This document shows, piece after piece, positions 7,065 through 14,352 of a stretch of DNA of 17,195 nt. The stretch lies in assembly GCA_947503365.1 (NCBI GenBank), contig CANNDT010000095.1:1-17195 (forward strand), read 5' to 3'. Position 1 is the stretch's first letter. Each line of letters begins with the position of its first letter. The stretch comes from CANNDT01 sp945876205. GTDB taxonomy: Bacteria > Acidobacteriota > Vicinamibacteria > Vicinamibacterales > UBA2999. The notes under the pieces are model-generated. The model saw only the letters and a program-made list of their open reading frames with translations. It ran no database searches and had not been told where the DNA came from. Position numbers and translations under genes: made by a program.

Positions 7065-8282
7065 ATGAAGCTCGACCTCATACAGACGGTCGCCTTCGCC
7101 GGCATCATCCTGTTTGTCGGCTACGGCCTCAAGAAACTGATCCCGCCGCTCTCGCGGTACAACATCCCGGCGCCGGTCGCGGGTGGACTTCCCGTCGCCG
7201 GCGTCCTCACCGTCGCCTACCTGCGCAACTGGCAGCCGCTCGTCTTCGACACCACGCTCCAGACGCCGCTGATGATCGCGTTCTTCACGTCGGTCGGCTT
7301 CGGCGCGAGCGTCACGCTGCTGCGGCGCGGCGGACCGCTGGTCATCGCCTTCACCATCATCGCGACCGTCGTCGCGGCCTTGCAGAACGTCGTCGGCGGC
7401 CTTGCCGCGATGGCACTGGGCCAGCATCCGCTCATGGGTGTGCTTGCCGGGTCGGTCACGTTGACCGGCGGACCCGCCACCGGGCTGGCGTTCGCACCGC
7501 TCTTCGAGAAGGCCGGCGTCGTTGGCGCATCGACGCTGGCCGTCGCCGCCGCGATGGTCGGCATCGTCGCGGGAGGATTGCTCGGCGGACCGATCGGCAC
7601 GTTTCTCATCGAACGTCACGCGCGGCGCCCCAGGCCGCAGTCAGCGGCCGTCACGCTGGCCAACCTCGTCGAGCCGCAATTCCCCGAGCCAGCCGCGTCG
7701 GCGCCTGCCGGTGAGGACGCCGAAGCGTACCGCCTCGTGAAGCACCTCGTGCTGATGATGACGGCGATGTGGCTGGGATCGTGGGTGAGCGGATGGATGG
7801 CGTCGGCCGGCCTGACCCTGCCGGCCTACATCGGCGCGATGCTCGTGGCGGCCGTCTTCCGGAACATCGACGATGCGACGGGGCTGGTCGGGATGTCGCA
7901 GCGGACGATCGACGACCTCGGCAACGTCGCGCTGGCGCTGTTCCTGGTCATGGCGTTGATGACGCTGCGCCTGTGGGAGCTCGGCGGCCTGATCGGCCCG
8001 CTGGTCGTCATGCTCACGTTGCAGGTCATGCTGGTGGCCGCCGTCTGCCTGTTCGTCATCCCGCGGCTGATGGGGCGCGACTACGACGCGGTCGTCATGT
8101 CCGGCGGTTTCTGCGGCTTCATGCTCGGCACCACGGCCAACGCCATGGCCAACATGGGCGCGCTGGTCGAGCGTTACGGTCCCGCTCCGAAGGCTTACCT
8201 CGTGGTTCCGCTGGTGGGCGCGTTCTTTATCGATTTCGTCAACGCCTTGTTGATTACCGTTGCGCTCAACTTCTGGCAGTGA
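7065..8282 (+). CDS. gltS: Sodium/glutamate symporter, GltS family
   Basis: 405 residues from the ATG at 7065. The N-terminus MKLDLIQTVAFAGIILFVGY and the following RYNIPAPVAGGLPVAG match the opening of GltS transporters, which import glutamate with Na+. The Gly-rich GSVTLTGGPATGLAFAP (about 128-144) is the first re-entrant-loop region, and a mirrored Gly-rich motif, MSGGFCGFMLGTTANAMANM, occurs near residue 345; this repeat of two inverted halves is a family feature. About ten hydrophobic segments are visible, with a charged loop at about 185-220. A GTG at 7047 extends the frame by six residues, but lies in the inverted repeat and is unlikely. Only a weak GGGG precedes the ATG. Closest alternative is a related ESS-family anion symporter. 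Confidence 0.92.
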   Translation: MKLDLIQTVAFAGIILFVGYGLKKLIPPLSRYNIPAPVAGGLPVAGVLTVAYLRNWQPLVFDTTLQTPLMIAFFTSVGFGASVTLLRRGGPLVIAFTIIATVVAALQNVVGGLAAMALGQHPLMGVLAGSVTLTGGPATGLAFAPLFEKAGVVGASTLAVAAAMVGIVAGGLLGGPIGTFLIERHARRPRPQSAAVTLANLVEPQFPEPAASAPAGEDAEAYRLVKHLVLMMTAMWLGSWVSGWMASAGLTLPAYIGAMLVAAVFRNIDDATGLVGMSQRTIDDLGNVALALFLVMALMTLRLWELGGLIGPLVVMLTLQVMLVAAVCLFVIPRLMGRDYDAVVMSGGFCGFMLGTTANAMANMGALVERYGPAPKAYLVVPLVGAFFIDFVNALLITVALNFWQ

Positions 8283-8323
8283 CGTTGCACTCTGGACGCC
8301 GGGTCCTTTGGGCCAGGCAACAT

Positions 8324-8701
8324 ATGACGAGCTCGACTGGTCTTCCTTCCAACACCGCCGCGGCGCTGGCCTATGCCGGCTGGTGGGTGACGGGCGCGCT
8401 CTTCTGGTTTCTGGAGCGCCGTGACCCCTTCGTGCGATTTCACGCCGCGCAGGCGACCATCACCTTCGGCGCCGTCGCGCTCATCATCGCGCTGTGCGGG
8501 ATGCTGGCGGCGCTGTCGCTGTCGTTCTTGCCCTGGGCGTTTTCAGCCCTGGTCGCCGCGGCAGCGGTGACGTGGGTCACCGGCGTGATCCTGTGGGGGA
8601 TTGCGTTGTGGAAAGCGTCGAGCGGCGACGAGTGGCGGATACCCGTCGCCGCTGATCTTGCGGATCGCCTGATTAGAGCTTCGGCAGCAGCGTCGTCTTG
8701 A
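8324..8701 (+). CDS. Small membrane protein, DUF4870/Tic20-like
   Basis: 125 residues. The sequence has a hydrophobic segment (ALAYAGWWVTGALFWFLE), the conserved RRDPFVRFHAAQATITF motif that links helices in DUF4870-type proteins, and two more helices (GAVALIIALCGMLAALSL and FSALVAAAAVTWVTGVILWG), ending in a polar tail. Family proteins are inner-membrane, of unknown function. The ATG at 8324 is 41 bases after the symporter stop, with AGG seven bases upstream. The same frame is open far upstream through the symporter gene, but that part is a shadow. Its last 29 bases overlap the 3' end of the convergent gene on the minus strand. The DUF assignment rests on motif recall. Confidence 0.8.
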   Translation: MTSSTGLPSNTAAALAYAGWWVTGALFWFLERRDPFVRFHAAQATITFGAVALIIALCGMLAALSLSFLPWAFSALVAAAAVTWVTGVILWGIALWKASSGDEWRIPVAADLADRLIRASAAASS

Positions 8702-9116
8702 TCGTGCCGTTCAGGTGTTCGAACTTGTACTGATTCCGGTCCATCTTCGGGTTGACCGGCGTCGTCAGGGTGACCGTAATCACTTCCTGCGGCTGTAGCG
8801 GCTTGCGGTAGCGGAAGGTGTCGCCCGTGACCGGGTCGCCGCCCTTGTCGTACCAGAATTCATCGACCTTCAGACCAGCGATCGAACCCAGCGACAGGTT
8901 TTTGACCTTGATCGTCGTGACGATGTTTGAGCCGGTGCGCTTGCTCACCGGCTTGGTGTATCCGATTTCCGCCTGCCCGCGCACGGGTGGTGCCAGCCTG
9001 GCTGGCGCGGCGGCAGCCGCAGGGGCCGCCGGCTTCGGGGCCTGAGCGGACGCAGCGCCCGTGACCAGCAGGATGGCGCCGGTAAGAACGAGCAACGAAT
9101 GCATGTGACGGTTCAT
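8673..9116 (-). CDS. Secreted protein of unknown function
   Basis: 147 residues from the ATG at 9116, which has a good Shine-Dalgarno (GGAGGG, eight bases upstream). The frame is open to 9173, but that extension precedes a clear signal peptide: MNRHMHSLLVLTGAILLVTG followed by AASAQA, giving an expected cut after ASA. A Pro/Ala linker (about 28-45) precedes a compact domain with IGYTKPVSKRTGSNIVTTIK, KVDEFWYDKGGDPVTGDTFR and a run of beta-like segments. The spacing recalls periplasmic FxLYD or transthyretin-like folds involved in protein contacts, but I do not recognise the family. It lies downstream of the zinc-ribbon gene with 57 bases between, where it has its own promoter-like sequence. 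It overlaps the convergent DUF4870 gene by 29 bases. Confidence 0.8.
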   Translation of the reverse strand: MNRHMHSLLVLTGAILLVTGAASAQAPKPAAPAAAAAPARLAPPVRGQAEIGYTKPVSKRTGSNIVTTIKVKNLSLGSIAGLKVDEFWYDKGGDPVTGDTFRYRKPLQPQEVITVTLTTPVNPKMDRNQYKFEHLNGTIKTTLLPKL

Positions 9117-9162
9117 GATGTTTTCCCTCCGACGGGCGGAGTGCCCCGTCATTGTGACTGGG

Positions 9163-9168
9163 ATTATA
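9163..9168 (-). promoter_or_regulatory. Perfect -10 element for the secreted-protein gene
   Basis: TATAAT on the minus strand, 46 bases before the ATG at 9116. No clear -35 is found at 17-18 bases. A hairpin-capable gacggg/cccgtc pair (9131-9136 and 9145-9150) lies between it and the Shine-Dalgarno. Confidence 0.45.
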
Positions 9169-9173
9169 GGCAC

Positions 9174-9638
9174 TTACATCTCCCCATTCCAGTCCTCAGG
9201 TTCGGGGTTGGCCGCCCGGAAGATTTCCAGGTGCCACTTCCCGCCCCCCCAGGGCTCGATGACCTCGGTTGCGACGACATCCACGAGAATCTCCGCAAAG
9301 CTGCGGCCTTCCGTATCTCCCTCGAGGTGATACGCCTCTTCGTCCCAGCCGAAATTCGGGTAGAGCACGATCGTGAGAAACAGGTCATAACCGTCGTCGA
9401 CGACGATGATCTGGCCGCAGGGCCGTTTGATGGTCGAGTGGTAGATCAGGTATTTCTCGGCGCTGTGCGCCCGGATGTAGCGCTTGAGCGCAAATTCCCG
9501 GGCGACGATTTCCTCGACGGCAATCTTCTTTTCCCAGCAGTCGCGGCAATAGCGCTCCTCACCGCGCGGTTCTGAGACGTCCTTGGCGGCGCACAGCGCG
9601 CACTTGGACTTCGCGACATTCGACTTGCGAGGGGGCAT
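9174..9638 (-). CDS. Zinc-ribbon protein of unknown function
   Basis: 154 residues. The N-terminus carries two Cys pairs, CALC at 13-16 and CRDC at 31-34, forming a likely structural zinc ribbon. The remainder is a mixed alpha/beta domain rich in acidic and aromatic residues (IIVVDDGYDLFLTIVLYPNF, GWDEEAYHLEGDTEG, VIEPWGGGKWHLEIFRA). I do not recognise a catalytic motif. It is probably cytoplasmic and soluble. The start at 9638 puts the zinc ribbon at the N-terminus as expected; no strong Shine-Dalgarno is present. It lies 11 bases after the stop of the DUF1501 remnant, so it may once have been read from the same transcript. Sequence and codon use look intact, unlike the remnant upstream. Confidence 0.75.
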   Translation of the reverse strand: MPPRKSNVAKSKCALCAAKDVSEPRGEERYCRDCWEKKIAVEEIVAREFALKRYIRAHSAEKYLIYHSTIKRPCGQIIVVDDGYDLFLTIVLYPNFGWDEEAYHLEGDTEGRSFAEILVDVVATEVIEPWGGGKWHLEIFRAANPEPEDWNGEM

Positions 9639-9649
9639 CCATCTGCATC

Positions 9650-10260
9650 TTAAACCACGCCCAGCCCCCCGCGCGCGGTGAATCCCGGAAAGACGCGCGC
9701 GAGCGTGGCCGGCGCCGCGCCAAGATGTTTCGCGATGACGTCGGTGAAGACGTCACGGAAATCGGTGGTGATCGCGAGATCGCGTCCTTCGAAGCGCTGA
9801 TCGTTCGTGAGTCCCGGCCAGCGTCCGTGGACGTGCCCGCCTTTGACCGGGCCGCCAAGCAGCAGCATCGCGTTGCCGTGGCCATGGTCGGTGCCGCGGT
9901 TGCCGTTCTCGGCCACGGCGCGTCCGAACTCGGACATCGTGATGATGATCGTGTCGGACATGCGATCGCCAAGATCGGTGGCGAGCGCCGCCAGGCCCGC
10001 GGTGAGGTCGGCCAGGCGTGTGGCGACCTGGCCGGTGACGCCGCCTCGTTGACGTGGTGATCCCAGTTGTTTGATTCGGCGAAGGCGACCTCGAGGCCGA
10101 CGTCGGCCTTGGCGAGGCGCGCGATTTCCTGCATCGCCTGCCCGAATGCCGAGCGTGGATAGGTCACGCCCGCGGCGGGCCGGTAGGTGCCTGGCGCCGC
10201 GGCGCGCAGCAGGCGCATCGCACCCGATTTAATGAAGAGTCTTCGTGAAGTCATGTTCAT
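9650..10260 (-). pseudogene. DUF1501 protein remnant (internal deletion plus frameshift)
   Basis: The start (MNMTSRRLFIKSGAM; ATG at 10260 or, better spaced from AGAAGAG, at 10254) is a Tat-like leader of DUF1501 proteins. It runs directly into RLLRAAAPGTYRPAAGVTYP, which belongs far inside the family, so roughly 200 residues are missing at about 10213. The protein continues through DVGLEVAFAESNNWDHHVNE and then loses frame near 10044, where GAGGCGGC stands for an expected GAGGGCGGC. The rest, from GGVTGQVATRLADL through MSEFGRAVAENGNRGTDHGH to VFPGFTARGGLGVV, is well preserved in another frame. DUF1501 proteins are exported and paired with DUF1800; function is poorly known. The ATGA overlap with the upstream stop shows the old operon. 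The missing length is an estimate from family knowledge. Confidence 0.85.
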
Positions 10261-11518
10261 CTCTTCTGGAATGCGGGTGAACCGATTTCGGCCGCGCGGC
10301 TGCCGGCGATCTGCTGGGCCACGTTGATGCGCGTCACGAGCGCGCCCGGCGACACCCAGGTCTCCGCGGCATCGTCGTAGCCGGTGGGCGGCTGGCACAT
10401 ATAGAGGGGCATGCCGAGGTCGCGCAGCGCCCTGAGCATCGGTCTGGTGTCGGTGAGGCCGCCGCCCGTCGTGCGCACCGCGCTGACGACGAATTCGAGC
10501 GGTGTCTTGACCTTGGCCAGGCGCGCGGCGGGGGCGAAGAATTCCGGCGACGTCACAATCGCGCGCACGACCTCGGCGATGTTGCCGTCGGTGTCCTTGA
10601 ACCGCGCGGCCGCGCGCGTGACCAGCGACTCCGGCGGCGTGTCGCTGACGAACCGCCGCGCGAGCTTGGTGGCGATGAACCGGGCGGTGGACGGGTGCGA
10701 CGCGAGGATGTCGAGCACGCGCTCGCCGTCCTCGATGCCGCCTCCCGCCTCGATCGTCTGGCCGAGGACGACTTTTACGCCGTCATCGTGGAGCGCGCGC
10801 GCGAACCTGAAGCGCCGATCGCGAGGATCGATCGTCCAGCCGGTGAACGCCCGGGCGACCTCGATGATGTCCTGCTGCGTGTAGCCGCCATCGACGCCGA
10901 GCGTGTGCAGCTCCATCAGCTCGCGGGCGTAGTTCTCATTCAATCCGCGCTTCTTCTGAGGCCTTCGCGTTGGGATCGGCGGAGAGCCAGTTATCCAGAT
11001 AAAAGAGCATCGCGGGACTCTTGGCGGTCGCTTCGAGCAGATCGCGGAACGTGCCCAGCACATGCGGGCGAATGGCGTCCCGCTCGTAGGCAGGCAGGTA
11101 TATAGCCGTGCGGCCCTTGCCGGCGAAGACGTTGAAGTGGTTGACGCTCGCTGGACGCCGCGCGGATCAGCCGCACCGCCGCGAGGTCATCGACCGCACG
11201 CTTCGCTTCCCGCCGCATCTCTTTCGGTGAGCCAGTGCGGACGGCCTCGGGCGAGGCGGGCAGGAGCCGCTCCAGCGCGGCGTCATCGATGCTCGAAGGG
11301 TGGAGCTGCTGGTCTATCCAGTCTCCGAGGCCGATGCGGCTGACGCGCTCGACCTCGCCCGGCCGCGGTCCATAGGTCACGCGGTTCAGCGCATGACGCA
11401 CCGAGGCGTCGTCGTTGGGAATGCCCGCTGCGCCCAGGCGCTCGGTGTGCGAGACAGCCAGGATGCTGATGAGCACGGAGCTGAACAGCAGAGCTGTGGT
11501 GCGAGCCGGATGGAACAT
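10257..11518 (-). pseudogene. DUF1800 protein remnant (small deletion and frameshifts)
   Basis: The first part (11518 to about 11142) has an export signal and the DUF1800 opening VRHALNRVTYGPRPGEVERV, then KRAVDDLAAVRLIRAASSER. At about 11141 the frame changes: NHFNVFAGKGRTAIYLPAYE follows in another frame, with the usual segment between SERQ and NHF (about ten residues) gone. That frame reads on through LGTFRDLLEATAKSPAMLFY to about 10958, where it ends and a third frame takes over with KKRGLNENYARELMELHTLG. From there to QKR at 10257 the sequence is intact, including GYTQQDIIEVARAFTGWTID and the C-terminal MCQPPTGYDDAAETWVSP. Family members are secreted, usually 450-600 residues. Two lesions make a working product unlikely; sequencing error remains an alternative. 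Confidence 0.87.
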
Positions 11519-11552
11519 GAAGGTTAGACGATGAACAGGAGCCTTCCGGTAG

Positions 11553-11566
11553 GCCTCGCAAGGCCA
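11553..11566. other. Weak hairpin in the gap between the phosphorylase and DUF1800 genes
   Basis: ggcct-cgca-aggcc forms a 5-bp stem. The 108-base gap (11519-11626) holds nothing else that I can support. Both flanking genes read on the minus strand, so this could be a weak terminator for the phosphorylase transcript. Confidence 0.25.
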
Positions 11567-11626
11567 TTACGTTTCTGCTGTTGGTTGGCGGGCATTCTTG
11601 AATCTATGTTCGATGTCCTTTTCCGC

Positions 11627-13753
11627 TCATTTCGTCGCCGGCTGCCTGGCCGCCGGGGCGTACATTTCGCGGACGTAATCCTTCACCATCCGGCGCGCCG
11701 CAAAGCGGGGCAGGACGGTGCGGATCGACTGCTTGACGATGCGGAGCCAGCGTCTCGGAATCCCGTGTGCGTCGCGATCGTAGAACGCCGGCACGAGCTG
11801 CTGCTCGAGCAGCGTGTACATCGCCTGCGCATCCGCCCAGTCCTGGGCGCCAGGGTCGTTGGGGTCGGCTTGCGCGTCGATCAGCCATCCGTTGTCGCCG
11901 TTAAACCCTTCGGCCCACCAGCCGTCGCCGATCGACATGTGCGGCGTGCCGTTGATCGCGGCCTTCATCCCGCTGGTGCCGCTGGCCTCGAGCGGCTTGA
12001 GCGGGTTGTTCATCCAGACGTCGCATCCCTGCACCAGGAAATGCGCCACGTGCAGGTCGTAGTCGTCGACGAAGGCGATGCGCCCGCCGAACTTCGGATC
12101 GAGCGCCCGCTTGTAGATCCGCTGCAGGTGATGCTTGCCGACGTCGTCGGCGGGGTGGGCCTTGCCGGCGAACAGGATCTGGACGTTGCGTCCGGGTTGA
12201 TTGAGAATCCGCGCGAGCCGATCGGGGTCAGAGAAGATCAGCTCCGGACGCTTGTACCCGGTCATGCGCCGCGCGAAACCGATCGTCAGCGCGAACTGAT
12301 CGAACATCGTGCCCGCCGCGACGATGCGCGGGGCGCTGGCGCCTTCGTTGGTCCATCGCTGCCGCGCGCGTTCGCGGATGAAGCTGAAGAGAAAGGCGCG
12401 CAATGCCTGGCGGGCGGCCCACAGCTCCTCGTCCGGGATCTCGAGCACGCGGTCGCAGAGGGCTGGGTCGTCGTGCCGATCCAGCCAGTCCGCGCCAAGA
12501 TGCGTCTCGAGCAGCGCGGCAATCTCGGACGACATCCAGGTCGGCACGTGGACGCCGTTGGTAATCGCCTTGACGGGGAGCTTCTCGTAGGGCGTGCCCG
12601 GCCAGATCGACTGCCACATCTGCTTGGTGACTTCGCCGTGCAGCTGGCTGACGCCATTAACCGCTCCCGCCGCGCGGAGCGCGAGCGCCGTCATGTTGAA
12701 CATCGGACCGCCGCCGTTGTCGTGGTGACCGAGCGCCAGGAATTTCTCGCGGTAGCCCCCGAGGTCGCCCCACGCGCCCGCCAGGTGCGTCTCGACCAGC
12801 GCAAACGGGAACGCGTCGTGGCCCGCGGCCACCGGCGTGTGCGTCGTGAAGACCGTCGTCCGGCGAACCTCGTCGAGCGCCGCCTCGAAGGTCCAGCCCT
12901 TTTCACAGAAATCGCGGATCCGCTGCAGGACGACGAAGCCCGCGTGGCCTTCGTTGAGGTGATAGACCGCCGGCTCGCACCCCATCGCCTTGAGCACGCG
13001 CACGCCGCCGATGCCGAGAATGATTTCCTGCTGGACGCGGGTTTCACGATCGCCGCCGTAGAGCCTCGCGGAGAGCTCGCGATCCCACGGCGCGTTCTCT
13101 TCGAGGTCGGTGTCGAGCAGGTAGAGCTTCACGCGCCCGACGCGGACGCGCCACACCGCCGCCAGCACCGTGCGGTTGCCGAGCGGCACGGCGGTGACGC
13201 ACGGCTTGCCGTCGGGCGTGAGCGCCGGCTCGATCGGCGCATCGGTCCAGTCGAGGCGCTCGTACGCTTCCTGCTGCCAGCCGTCGGTGGTGACGTCCTG
13301 GTGAAAGTAGCCCTGCGGATACATGAACCCGACGCCGATGAGCGGCACGCCAAGGTCGCTCGCTTCCTTGCAGTGATCGCCCGCGAGCACGCCAAGGCCG
13401 CCCGCATAGATCGGCAGCGACTGGTGCAGCGCGAACTCGGCGGAGAAGTAGGCGATCGAACGGCTGGCCAGATCGCCGTATTCCGTCGCGCACCACGTGT
13501 TGCGGGCCGACCGCACGTCGTCGAGCCGCGCCATGACGCGGTCGTAGGTCGCGAGCCATGCAGCATCCGATGCGACGCGTTGCAGCGGTTCCGGTGGAAT
13601 CAGCTTCAGCATCCGCACCGGGTTGTGCGCGGTCTGGCGCCAGAGCGGGTAGTCGAGCGTCCGGAACAGCTTGCGCGCGTCGCGCGTCCAGCTCCACGAC
13701 ACGTCGTGCGCGAGCTCTTCGAGGCGGCCGATGCGATCAGGTAGTTGAACCAT
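11627..13753 (-). CDS. glgP: Alpha-glucan (glycogen/maltodextrin) phosphorylase, DUF3417-type
   Basis: 708 residues from the ATG at 13753. The N-terminal segment LEELAHDVSWSWTRDARKLF is the DUF3417 signature of the short prokaryotic alpha-glucan phosphorylases. The catalytic body shows IAYFSAEFALHQSLPIYAGG, LNEGHAGFVVLQRI, TTHTPVAAGHDAF, FARRMTGYKRPELIF and EASGTSGMKAAINGTPHMS; the Lys of SGMK (residue 597) is the expected PLP Schiff-base residue. The enzyme releases glucose 1-phosphate from alpha-1,4-glucans with phosphate, in the cytoplasm. The frame is open to 13786, but those 11 residues (MTDNRQLTTIC) are translated from an intergenic repeat and are rejected. No Shine-Dalgarno precedes the chosen start. 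The gene lies directly behind a truncated dehydratase gene. Family is secure. Confidence 0.93.
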   Translation of the reverse strand: MVQLPDRIGRLEELAHDVSWSWTRDARKLFRTLDYPLWRQTAHNPVRMLKLIPPEPLQRVASDAAWLATYDRVMARLDDVRSARNTWCATEYGDLASRSIAYFSAEFALHQSLPIYAGGLGVLAGDHCKEASDLGVPLIGVGFMYPQGYFHQDVTTDGWQQEAYERLDWTDAPIEPALTPDGKPCVTAVPLGNRTVLAAVWRVRVGRVKLYLLDTDLEENAPWDRELSARLYGGDRETRVQQEIILGIGGVRVLKAMGCEPAVYHLNEGHAGFVVLQRIRDFCEKGWTFEAALDEVRRTTVFTTHTPVAAGHDAFPFALVETHLAGAWGDLGGYREKFLALGHHDNGGGPMFNMTALALRAAGAVNGVSQLHGEVTKQMWQSIWPGTPYEKLPVKAITNGVHVPTWMSSEIAALLETHLGADWLDRHDDPALCDRVLEIPDEELWAARQALRAFLFSFIRERARQRWTNEGASAPRIVAAGTMFDQFALTIGFARRMTGYKRPELIFSDPDRLARILNQPGRNVQILFAGKAHPADDVGKHHLQRIYKRALDPKFGGRIAFVDDYDLHVAHFLVQGCDVWMNNPLKPLEASGTSGMKAAINGTPHMSIGDGWWAEGFNGDNGWLIDAQADPNDPGAQDWADAQAMYTLLEQQLVPAFYDRDAHGIPRRWLRIVKQSIRTVLPRFAARRMVKDYVREMYAPAARQPATK

Positions 13754-13760
13754 GCAGATA

Positions 13761-13784
13761 GTTGTCAGTTGCCGGTTGTCAGTC
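13761..13784. repeat. Intergenic GTTGTCAGTT repeat
   Basis: gttgtcag occurs at 13761-13768 and again at 13775-13782, separated by ttgccg. It fills most of the 29-base gap before the phosphorylase gene, and the stop codon of the truncated dehydratase lies at its edge. In translation it gives the tell-tale MTDNRQLTT. Confidence 0.7.
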
Positions 13785-14172
13785 ATTCAGTGGTGGCGCG
13801 CACCACCGTCGCGCCAAGCCGTTCGATCGCGGCCACCTTGGTCGCCGGCGCGGTGTCCATCACCATGACCGAGCAGGGCGCGCCCGCCACGCGCGCGGCG
13901 AGCGCCACGCCTTGCGCGGCGTTGCCGGCGCTCACCGTCCAGACCCCGTCCTGCAGGTCCCGTGGAGAGAGCTGCCGGATGACGTTGTGCGCGCCGCGGA
14001 TTTTGAACGAGCCAATGGGTTGCAGCGTTTCGAGCTTGAGAAAGATTTCGGATCCGTCCAGCCGGCCGGCCGCCGACGCGGGGACGTCGAGCCGCACCAT
14101 CGGTGTGCGAATCACGGGGTCATAGATGGCCCGAGCAGCATCCTCGATGGCGCCCAGTGGTATCTCACGCAT
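13783..14172 (-). pseudogene. Truncated threonine/serine dehydratase-like gene (N-terminal third)
   Basis: 129 residues from the ATG at 14172. It begins like fold-type II PLP enzymes of the threonine dehydratase/serine racemase group: DPVIRTPMVRLD, FLKLETLQPIGSFKIRGA with the PLP Lys at 57, and the substrate loop SAGNAAQGVALAA at 81-93, then VMVMDTAPATKVAAIERLGA. The reading stops at VVRATTE, at the border of an intergenic repeat. Family members have about 310-330 residues; the missing part holds the glycine-rich PLP-phosphate loop (GGGGL) and half the active site, so no activity is expected. The remaining codons are clean, without internal stops or frameshifts, suggesting a recent 3' deletion. 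Threonine ammonia-lyase and hydroxyaspartate dehydratase cannot be told apart here. Confidence 0.8.
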
Positions 14173-14278
14173 GCGACAGGAATCCGGAATCGTAGCACGC
14201 CCCCCTTGATGTATCCTGAGACGTTCGGCAGCTGAGCCCGCCTACCCGCGTATCCGATTCGAGCCCGAGCGACTCGCG

Positions 14279-14341
14279 TCCTGCGCCCGTAGCACAGTAT
14301 GAGCCGAGGACCGGTCATCTCGCGTCCGCAGGGGCGCAGGA
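14279..14341 (+). promoter_or_regulatory. RRM gene leader with an inverted repeat that covers the Shine-Dalgarno
   Basis: tcctgcgccc at 14279-14288 is perfectly complementary to gggcgcagga at 14332-14341. The Shine-Dalgarno AGGAG of the RRM gene (14338-14342, six bases before its ATG) lies almost wholly in the right arm. The 43-base enclosed segment contains a palindrome (gaccggtc) that can form an inner hairpin. Folding would block translation; opening by temperature, protein or a translating ribosome would allow it. No known riboswitch consensus is recognised, and no convincing promoter was found in 14173-14278. Confidence 0.5.
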
Positions 14342-14352
14342 GTAGCACATGA
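14299..14352 (+). CDS. Possible 17-residue upstream ORF in the RRM leader
   Basis: ATG at 14299 opens a 17-codon frame (MSRGPVISRPQGRRSST) whose TGA stop overlaps the ATG of the RRM gene (ATGA). A ribosome on it would pass through the right arm of the leader stem and free the RRM ribosome site. It lacks a visible Shine-Dalgarno, so translation is uncertain. Its start context (tagcaca..atgag) resembles that of the RRM gene itself, suggesting it came from a duplication of the start region. Confidence 0.3.
   Translation: MSRGPVISRPQGRRSST

Noticed and set aside
6744..7619. 291-codon minus-strand frame
   Set aside because: It crosses the palindromic repeat and contains HRDTETRRFSFLCVSVSPWP, the usual false translation of that repeat; the rest is antisense to gltS.
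7769..8323. Long upstream extension of the DUF4870-like frame
   Set aside because: It lies inside the symporter gene in another frame; family similarity begins only at the ATG at 8324.
11531..13744. 737-codon open frame on the plus strand across the phosphorylase gene
   Set aside because: Antisense shadow; the minus strand carries a full phosphorylase with its PLP lysine.
13754..13786. Eleven-residue extension of the phosphorylase (MTDNRQLTTIC)
   Set aside because: Translation of the gttgtcag intergenic repeat; conserved sequence starts at the ATG at 13753.
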